Shown: one piece after another, positions 58,518 through 64,000 of the stretch
Position numbering within the stretch: position 1 is the first letter of the stretch
Layout: each line of letters opens with the position of its first letter
NCBI RefSeq assembly: GCF_014647675.1
Contig: NZ_BMPQ01000036.1
Location: 1 to 64,000 of the forward strand
Origin: Streptomyces flaveus
GTDB taxonomy: Bacteria > Actinomycetota > Actinomycetes > Streptomycetales > Streptomycetaceae
Direction: 5' to 3'
DNA length: 64,000 bases
Program-made: the position numbers and the translations under genes
The notes under the pieces: generated by a model
The model's database searches: none
What the model saw: the letters and a program-made list of their open reading frames with translations, nothing else
Told to the model about the DNA's origin: nothing

Positions 58518-58920
58518 CCGATAGGTCCTCTCGTCGATTCGTGATGCGGGCGTGGGGTGGTTCAGGGAGCGCCGTGGGCCGTGGGGGTGATGCGGAGCAG
58601 GACGGCGGATGGCGGACGGCGCGGTGGGCAGGGTCAGGCTCAGCTCGGCCGTGTCGGGCATCCGGGCGGAAACGGCCCGGCTGACCGAGGGGTGGAGCAG
58701 GTCGACACGGGCGGCGGTGTCCCGCAGGTGGAGCAGTAGCTGCCAGTGGCGGCCGTCGAGTGCGTGTTGCTCGGCGAACTGCTTCGGACACAGGGCCACC
58801 GACCCGCAGACCGGAGGGCAGCGGGGGCGGTGGGGCTGCTCACGCGACCGAGGCTGTTGCGCTGACGAAGCTTCTGCGGTTCAACTCATGACTCATGGCG
58901 GCGGCCTTCCCGCGGCAGCT
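58518..58920 (-). other. spacer with an open but unassigned coding-like stretch
   Basis: The minus strand is open upstream of the GH43 start. Between about 58600 and 58799 it reads KQFAEQHALDGRHWQLLLHL, RDTAARVDLLHPSVSRAVSA and RMPDTAELSLTLPTAPSAI, which looks like protein-coding sequence of unknown family. It may be the tail of a lost glycosidase fused in frame to the GH43 leader, or an N-terminal extension. I cannot assign it. Confidence 0.35.
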
Positions 58921-58936
58921 GTCGAAGCGCTTCACC
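58921..58936. promoter_or_regulatory. LacI-type operator on the GH43 side
   Basis: GTCGAAGCGCTTCACC is the exact reverse complement of the 16-mer at 45210-45225. It lies upstream of the minus-strand GH43 unit. A second dyad, GTTTC-N4-GAAAC, follows at about 58959-58973. Confidence 0.7.
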
Positions 58937-59039
58937 TGTAGAAGCAAGTTAACGGACAAGTTTCGTGTGAAACAAGGGCCTCAACCGCGAGATGCTTTCT
59001 TCTGCTGGTTCATTGGTGGTCCATCAGGGAGAATGGCAC

Positions 59040-59055
59040 GTTGAAGCGCTTCGAT
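59040..59055. promoter_or_regulatory. third LacI-type operator
   Basis: GTTGAAGCGCTTCGAT shares the GAAGCGCTTC core and most flanking bases with the sites at 45210 and 58921. It is 119 bases from the 58921 site, so two bound dimers might interact through a loop. No plus-strand gene follows it; from here to 59184 I see no gene. Confidence 0.6.
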
Positions 59056-59184
59056 ACTCATGCTTCAGAGCCAGCTCCGCACTCGGTTTCCGAGAGGTGT
59101 GCGCCGTGAGCTCGGCGTCCTTACTGACGCGCAGGCCGTCGCCGCTCTGCCGGGAACCCGGCGACGGCCCGCCGGGCTCGGATC

Positions 59185-61656
59185 TCATCGCGGCTCGGGC
59201 TCGGCGAGGGCCTGCGCGCACCAGATCGTCTTGCCGTCGGTGGTGTGCCGGGTGCCCCACCCCTGGGTGAGCTGGGCGACGAGCAGCAGGCCTCGGCCGC
59301 CCTCGTCGAAGGCGCGCGCCCGGCGTAGGTGCGGTGCGGTGTTGCTGGCGTCGGAGACCTCGCAGATCAGGGAGGCGTCGCGAATCAGCCGCAGCCTGAT
59401 CGGGGGCTCGCCGTATCTGATGGCGTTGGTGACCAGCTCACTGACAACCAGTTCGGTGACGAATGACGCCTCCTCCAGGCCCCAGGCCTCCAGCTGGTCG
59501 AGGGTGAACTTCCTGGCGCGCGGCACCTGCGCGGGGTCGGGTACGACGTCCCAGTCGGCGACATGCCGGGGATCCAGCGCGTGAGTGCGAGCGAGCAGCA
59601 GGGCGGCGTCGTCGGTGCGGCGTTCGGGAAGCATGGCGTCCATCACCGTGTCGCAGAGGCCCTCCAGTGAGGTGGCCGAATGGTTCAGGACCCGCAGCAG
59701 GTCGGCGATCCCCTGGTCGACGTCGCGCTCGCGGCTCTCCACCAGTCCGTCGGTGTAGAGAGCGAGCAGACTGCCCTCGGGCAGCTCGAGTTCGGTGGCC
59801 TCGAAAGGCAGCCCACCGATACCGAGCGGTGGTCCCGGCTGTGCGGGTGCCGGGGTCCTGGTGCCGTCCGGGGAGATGAGCAGCGGCAGCGGATGACCTG
59901 CGCTCGCCAGTGTGAAGCGGCGGGAGACCGGGTCGTAGACGGTGTACAGGCAGGTGGCCCCGAACTCGCCGGTCGGCTGGAAGCGGCCGGCGGGCTGGAG
60001 GTCGCTGGCGAGGTGGATGACCAGGTCGTCCAGGTGGGTCAGCAACTCGTCCGGCGGCAGGTCCACGTCGGCGAGTGTGCGGACCGCCATGCGCAACCGG
60101 CCCATGCTGGCCGAGGCGTACAGGCCGTGACCGACCACATCGCCGACGACCAGGGCGACCCGGGCACCGGAGAGCGGAATGACGTCGAACCAGTCACCAC
60201 CCACTTCCGCGCCGGTCCCGGCGGGCAGGTAGCGGGATGCCACCTCGAGCGCCTCCTGGCTCGGCAACTGCTGCAGCAGCAGACTGCGTTGCAGGGTCAG
60301 CGCGGTCGTGCGCTCGCGCGAGTACCGGCGGGCGTTGTCGATGGCGACGGCTGCCTTGGCGGTCAGCTCCTCGGCGAGGATCAGGTCGTCGGCGGTGAAG
60401 GCCTCGGGCCGGTCGCTGCGGGAGAACTCGACGACGCCGAGCAGCGCGCCGCGGGCCCGGAGCGGCACGGTGATCCGGCCGGTCAGCCCATCCGCGGCGA
60501 TGGACTCGTCGATCAACGGGTTGCCCGGCGGCCAGTGGGCCGGGTCGGCGGCGAGCCCGGGCCCGAAGGCCCATTCGCCGCCGTGGCCGGGTTCGGCTGC
60601 GAGCTGAACCGTGGACCTGCCGGTGGCCATGCAGCGGGTGGCGACCGAACCGGGAGCGTGACTGACCGGCATCGGGCGCACGGGAGCCCGGTCGGTGTCA
60701 CACTTCGCGCTGTGCTGGGCGGCGCGGCTGAGCGTGATGGCCTCGCCGGAGGCGGAGGCGGAGGCGGAGGAGGGGGAAAGGGGCGGTTCCTCTCCGTGCA
60801 GCACCTCGTCGAAGAGGTCGACGGTGACACGGTCGGCGAATCCCGGAACCGGGGTCGTGGCCAGTTCCTGGGCGGTGCCGAGCACGTCGAGCGTCCGGCC
60901 GATCCCGCTGCTGGCCTCGTTGAGGATGAGCAGGCGCTGCCGGGCCCAGTACTCGGCGCTCATGTCGAATCCCCAGTTGGCGACCGCGCGGACCCTGCCC
61001 TCGGCATCCCGGACGGGCCACATGCTGGTGGCCCAGGCGTTGGCGTAGTCGCTGCCGAGTGGGTGGAAGACGGTGATGAGACGCGCGGGCTCGCCCGTCC
61101 TGGCCACCTCGGCTAGCTGGTCGGTGTAGGGCTTGTCGTCCCTTTCGGGAAACAGCTCGCGGTCGAATTCCGGAAACAGCTCGCGGTACTTCTTACCGAG
61201 CACTTGCTCCTCGGAGTGCGCTATCACCCGGCCCGAGGAGGCGTTGATCCACAGAAACCGCAGCTCAGGGTCGTAGACGCCCAGAGCGAAGGGGCACTGT
61301 TCGAAGGCCAGGTCGGCGATCACCGGGCGGCGTTCCCAGAGGTGGACGGTCACCGCATGGCCCAGCGCCCGGCCGTCGGCGCCGAACAGCGGGTGAGCCG
61401 ACACCAAAGCGTCCACCGTGGAACCGTCCCGGTGGCGCAGGGGGATGAGTTCCGTGTGGTCGGGGCCGCTGCCGTAGCTCTCGGGGAAGCCGGGTGGTGG
61501 GGGAGCGGCCAGCAGGTCGGTCACGGGGCGCCCGACGGCATCCTCCGCCGTCCAGCCCAGCAGCAGCCGCCCGCTCTCGCTCCAGCCGCTCACCACGCCG
61601 TCCGGGCCCACCACAAGCGCGGCAGTGCGGGCATCCTGCTTGCCGGCCATGTCCAC
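59185..61656 (-). CDS. SpoIIE-type phosphatase with PAS, GAF and HATPase domains
   Basis: An 823-residue cytoplasmic signalling protein that would set an anti-sigma/anti-anti-sigma switch. Two PAS-like domains fill about 10-235 (VVGPDGVVSGWSESGRLLLG; FALGVYDPELRFLWINASSG). A GAF domain spans about 250-455, with a Ser-Ala repeat insert encoded by GGAGGC repeats near 60747-60775. The PP2C/SpoIIE phosphatase (470-690) has GAEVGGDWFDVIPL and VVGDVVGHGLYAS. The last 125 residues are an RsbW-like kinase with SELVTNAIRYGEPP and GRGLLLVAQLTQGWG. Such fusions are common in Streptomyces. Partners are not nearby, and any link to glycan use is unproven. Confidence 0.9.
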   Translation of the reverse strand: MDMAGKQDARTAALVVGPDGVVSGWSESGRLLLGWTAEDAVGRPVTDLLAAPPPPGFPESYGSGPDHTELIPLRHRDGSTVDALVSAHPLFGADGRALGHAVTVHLWERRPVIADLAFEQCPFALGVYDPELRFLWINASSGRVIAHSEEQVLGKKYRELFPEFDRELFPERDDKPYTDQLAEVARTGEPARLITVFHPLGSDYANAWATSMWPVRDAEGRVRAVANWGFDMSAEYWARQRLLILNEASSGIGRTLDVLGTAQELATTPVPGFADRVTVDLFDEVLHGEEPPLSPSSASASASGEAITLSRAAQHSAKCDTDRAPVRPMPVSHAPGSVATRCMATGRSTVQLAAEPGHGGEWAFGPGLAADPAHWPPGNPLIDESIAADGLTGRITVPLRARGALLGVVEFSRSDRPEAFTADDLILAEELTAKAAVAIDNARRYSRERTTALTLQRSLLLQQLPSQEALEVASRYLPAGTGAEVGGDWFDVIPLSGARVALVVGDVVGHGLYASASMGRLRMAVRTLADVDLPPDELLTHLDDLVIHLASDLQPAGRFQPTGEFGATCLYTVYDPVSRRFTLASAGHPLPLLISPDGTRTPAPAQPGPPLGIGGLPFEATELELPEGSLLALYTDGLVESRERDVDQGIADLLRVLNHSATSLEGLCDTVMDAMLPERRTDDAALLLARTHALDPRHVADWDVVPDPAQVPRARKFTLDQLEAWGLEEASFVTELVVSELVTNAIRYGEPPIRLRLIRDASLICEVSDASNTAPHLRRARAFDEGGRGLLLVAQLTQGWGTRHTTDGKTIWCAQALAEPEPR

Positions 61657-61837
61657 GCGCTACGCCTCCGTCCGGGCAGCTGTGCCCGTCAGGGCTGGTT
61701 TCCAGCCGCAGCTTCCAGCCTAGGTCCGCTACTGCTCCACGGCGCCCCGGCCGGTGCGTTCCTGACCGCCGGGTGCAGGGCCGAGTGGGGCCGGCGCCTG
61801 CGCGCCCCGCGGTGTGCACCTGTGCGAGCACTCCTGT

Positions 61838-61933
61838 CGCGCGGGCCAGCTGCCGCTGCTGGTCGGCCCTGCCCCAGTCGGTGAACTGCACGACCTTGGC
61901 GCCGTCTGCGGTGGAGGCGTTCTGGACCTCGAC
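61838..61933 (-). pseudogene. ricin-type (CBM13) repeat beyond the fucosidase stop
   Basis: Immediately after the TAG stop of the GH29 gene and in the same frame, 32 codons read VEVQNASTADGAKVVQFTDW and GRADQQRQLARA. This is a CBM13 repeat unit with the usual Asn-Ala-Ser-Thr-Ala-Asp pattern and a QQxQL end. The frame then leaves homology. It may be a lost domain cut off by a stop mutation or a relic joined by deletion. The other bases from 61657 to 61837 show no gene. Confidence 0.6.
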
Positions 61934-64000
61934 CTACAGCGCCGTGAAGGTCCACAGCAGGTTGGCGCTGCTGCCGTAGGTCCACTGCTTGGTCACGGAG
62001 CCCGAGTCGACGTTGCCGCCGCCGTCGAGGACCAGGCCGGTGGTGCGGTTGGCGATCGAGTAGCGGTCGCCGCCCCGGTGGGTGATGGTCCACTGCTGGT
62101 TGGGGCCGCCGTTCCAGGCGGCCTGCCGGGCGGCGGAGCCGTTGGAGGTGGCGCCCCAGCCGTCGGCGACCATGCCGTTGGTGCGGTTGACCAGCCTGTA
62201 GTAGCCGCCTGAGACCTGCTCCGCCTGCCACTGGAGATTGTTGCTGCCGTTCCAGGTCCATTGCTTGAGGTCGGAGCCGGAGGCGACGTCGCCGCCGCTG
62301 TCCAGGGCGAGGCCGTTGGTGGCGTTGGTGATCCGGAAGTACGTCGCCGGGTTGAACTGGACCCTCAGCGAGGCGATCTGGTCGTTGTTGCCGGTGACCC
62401 TGAGGTCGGGGTTGTCGGCGGTGAAGGTCCAGGAGGTGCCGGTGAAGTTGTCTCCTGAGTAGCCGATCACCTGGTAGCCGGGGGCCGGCCGGAGGGAGGA
62501 GAGGGTGCCCGGGCCCGGTCCGGCCGCGGTCAGGTCGGCCGCGGTGTGGTCGCCGACGGTGAGGACGGCGGCCTTGCCGGTGTAGTTGACGTCCGTGAAG
62601 GCGGTGGCGCCGGCCAGCGGCCGCAGGCCGGGGATCGTGCCGGAGAAGTTGAGCTTCAGGACGTAGGCGTTGGCGCTGTACGGCGCGGAGGACGGCAGGG
62701 TGATCGTGAGGCCGGAGGCGTTCTGGGCCGGCGTGGGCAGGTCGATGTAGGTGCCGGCGGTGGTACCGAGGAGCTTCACCGAGGTCAGCGACGAGAGGTT
62801 GATCCGGTCCGGGCTGAGGGTCTTGATCGTGAGCGAGCTGCCGGGCCAGCCCAGGACGGTGGCGTACAGGACGTTGTCGGCCTTGTTGCGGGTGAAGCGG
62901 ATGTCCTGGGGCGTGCCGGCGTGCGGGGTGGTGAACGAGCCGCCGCCCATCTTCGTCGGGCCTTCGCCGTACGCGGTCCAGGCGCGGGTCGCGTACACCG
63001 ACTCGCCGAAGCGCTTCAGGTGGTCGCCGATGGCGAGCAGGATGTCCTTCTGTGCCTGGGGGATGGTGCCGTCGGCCATCGGTGCGATGTTGAGCAGCAT
63101 GTTGCCGTTCTTGCTGACCCGGTCGAGGAACGAGTGCAGCATCTGCTGAGTGGTGTAGTAGCCGATGCCCTGGGTGTAGCACCAGCTGCTGCTGGAGATG
63201 CTGTCGTCGGTCAGCCAGTACGGGGTGGTGAGGTCGGCCGGGCCGCCGCGTTCGTAGTCGAAGACCTCGCCCTTGCCGTTCATGCCGTCCTTGTACGTGG
63301 CGACGACCTCGCGGCCCCAGCTGTTGGCCTGGTTGTAGTAGTACGCCAGGAAGTTCAGGCGCTGTTGCTCGTCGACGGCGTCCAGATTGAAGTCCTGCCA
63401 CAGGATGTCGGGCCGGGCGCGGTCGATGACCTCCTTGAGCTTGTCGAACCAGAGCTGGTTCTCCGCGGCCGAACCCAGTTGCCCGTAGAGCTTCTTGAGG
63501 CTGCTGTCCGTCTGGGCGGGGGCGAATTCGTAGAAGCCGGTGAAGTTGTAGGCGTGGTGCATGGCCACCAGCAGCTTCAGGCCCTTGGCGCGGATGGCCG
63601 TGGAGAACAGCCGCAGCAGGTCGAGACCGGGGCCCTTGTCCACCGAGTTCCACTCGTTGACCTGGCTGTCCCACATGGAGAAGCCGTCATGGTGCTCGGC
63701 GACCGGGCCGGCGAACCTGGCGCCGGCGTCGACGAACAGCTGCGCCCACTCGTCGGGGTCGAACTTCCCGCCGGCCGACTTCAGCTTCGGGGCGAACTCC
63801 ACGGTGTTGCCCGCCAGGTCCCGTGCTCCGTTGATGAAGTTGTGGTACGGCCACGCCGATGGCTGGCCGTAGGTCGCGATGTGGTGCTGGTTGGCGTTGT
63901 TCCCGCTCTCGTACATGTTGCGCGGGTACCACTCGTTGCCGAAGGCGGGGACGCTGAAGACGCCCCAGTGGAAGTAGATCCCGAACTTCGCGTCCTGGAA
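61934..64000 (-). CDS. GH29 alpha-L-fucosidase with crystallin-like and CBM13 domains (partial)
   Basis: The gene enters from beyond the window end, so its start is not seen; 688 codons are present. The first residues, KFGIYFHWGVFSVPAFGNEWYP, are the classical N-terminal GH29 segment, and the nucleophile aspartate is in ARPDILWQDFNLDAVDE. A beta-sandwich follows. Then comes a crystallin-like stretch (FTDVNYTGKAAVLTVGDHTA to YSGDNFTGTSWTFTADNP) and two ricin-type repeats with LALDSGGDVASGSDLKQWTW and QQWTITHRGGDRYSIANRTT. It should remove alpha-L-fucose from xyloglucan or glycoproteins outside the cell. It ends at a TAG with another ricin-like piece just beyond. Confidence 0.88.
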   Translation of the reverse strand, partial: FQDAKFGIYFHWGVFSVPAFGNEWYPRNMYESGNNANQHHIATYGQPSAWPYHNFINGARDLAGNTVEFAPKLKSAGGKFDPDEWAQLFVDAGARFAGPVAEHHDGFSMWDSQVNEWNSVDKGPGLDLLRLFSTAIRAKGLKLLVAMHHAYNFTGFYEFAPAQTDSSLKKLYGQLGSAAENQLWFDKLKEVIDRARPDILWQDFNLDAVDEQQRLNFLAYYYNQANSWGREVVATYKDGMNGKGEVFDYERGGPADLTTPYWLTDDSISSSSWCYTQGIGYYTTQQMLHSFLDRVSKNGNMLLNIAPMADGTIPQAQKDILLAIGDHLKRFGESVYATRAWTAYGEGPTKMGGGSFTTPHAGTPQDIRFTRNKADNVLYATVLGWPGSSLTIKTLSPDRINLSSLTSVKLLGTTAGTYIDLPTPAQNASGLTITLPSSAPYSANAYVLKLNFSGTIPGLRPLAGATAFTDVNYTGKAAVLTVGDHTAADLTAAGPGPGTLSSLRPAPGYQVIGYSGDNFTGTSWTFTADNPDLRVTGNNDQIASLRVQFNPATYFRITNATNGLALDSGGDVASGSDLKQWTWNGSNNLQWQAEQVSGGYYRLVNRTNGMVADGWGATSNGSAARQAAWNGGPNQQWTITHRGGDRYSIANRTTGLVLDGGGNVDSGSVTKQWTYGSSANLLWTFTAL

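Noticed and set aside
63007..63020. CGAAGCGCTTCAGG, resembling the LacI-type box
   Set aside because: It lies inside the GH29 coding region, far from any start, and encodes ordinary residues (LKRFGE), so it is probably chance.

Overview
The window is very GC-rich, with Streptomyces-like codon usage, many GTG starts, Tat and Sec leaders, and regulators and secreted glycosidases typical of Streptomyces or a close actinomycete. I saw no tRNA, rRNA, CRISPR array or replication origin. Gene order is mosaic. Many boundaries between modules carry short, clearly recognisable fragments of other genes: an IS982-type transposase, a TetR HTH, a sugar isomerase, an alpha/beta hydrolase, NIPSNAP and carboxymuconolactone decarboxylase pieces, a histidine kinase, two CBM_X2 pieces, a GH42 copy, a LacI half and a CBM13 repeat. 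This suits a rearranging region such as a chromosome arm, which is inference.

Region 1 (1-8.9 kb): a methyltransferase, a relic-filled gap, then short-chain dehydrogenases, a SnoaL-like protein, a Tat-exported royal-jelly-family protein, a PIG-L deacetylase, a TetR regulator and an NmrA-like protein. Five copies of the palindrome AAACCGATCGGTTT lie before the two SDR genes and the tetR gene, which defines a local TetR regulon.

Region 2 (9.1-19.2 kb): a tightly coupled minus-strand operon encodes a benzoylformate-decarboxylase-like TPP enzyme, an aldehyde dehydrogenase, an SDR lacking the YxxxK motif, a seven-Asp-box propeller, a VOC dioxygenase-like protein, an amino-acid-synthesis-family protein, an alpha/beta hydrolase, an MhpA-like hydroxylase and two truncated genes. 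A divergent IclR gene and a 35-bp dyad sit at its head. It looks like an aromatic-acid catabolic pathway whose substrate I cannot name. Region 3 (19.3-30.7 kb) holds a copper amine oxidase with an APC permease, an IclR regulator, an aldehyde dehydrogenase and a WrbA-like protein, then an amidohydrolase/permease pair divergent from a TetR regulator and a metallo-hydrolase.

Region 4 (31-64 kb) is mainly a plant-cell-wall degradation island: two GH5 cellulases (one broken), expansin, a PETase/suberinase-like polyester hydrolase, an exported esterase, a GH43-AbfB protein, GH42, GH6, a GH10-GH62 fusion, two further GH43 enzymes, GH27-CBM13 and a GH29 gene cut by the window end. Embedded in it are a CitMHS transporter with a CoA-transferase/CitE-like lyase pair, a ferric-reductase-like membrane protein and a SpoIIE-type phosphatase. 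Likely control sites are a CebR-like box before GH6, three LacI-type boxes, and dyads between the GH43 and GH27 genes. Together the products would loosen cellulose, strip xylan and arabinan side chains, attack cutin/suberin-like polyester and release fucose and galactose.
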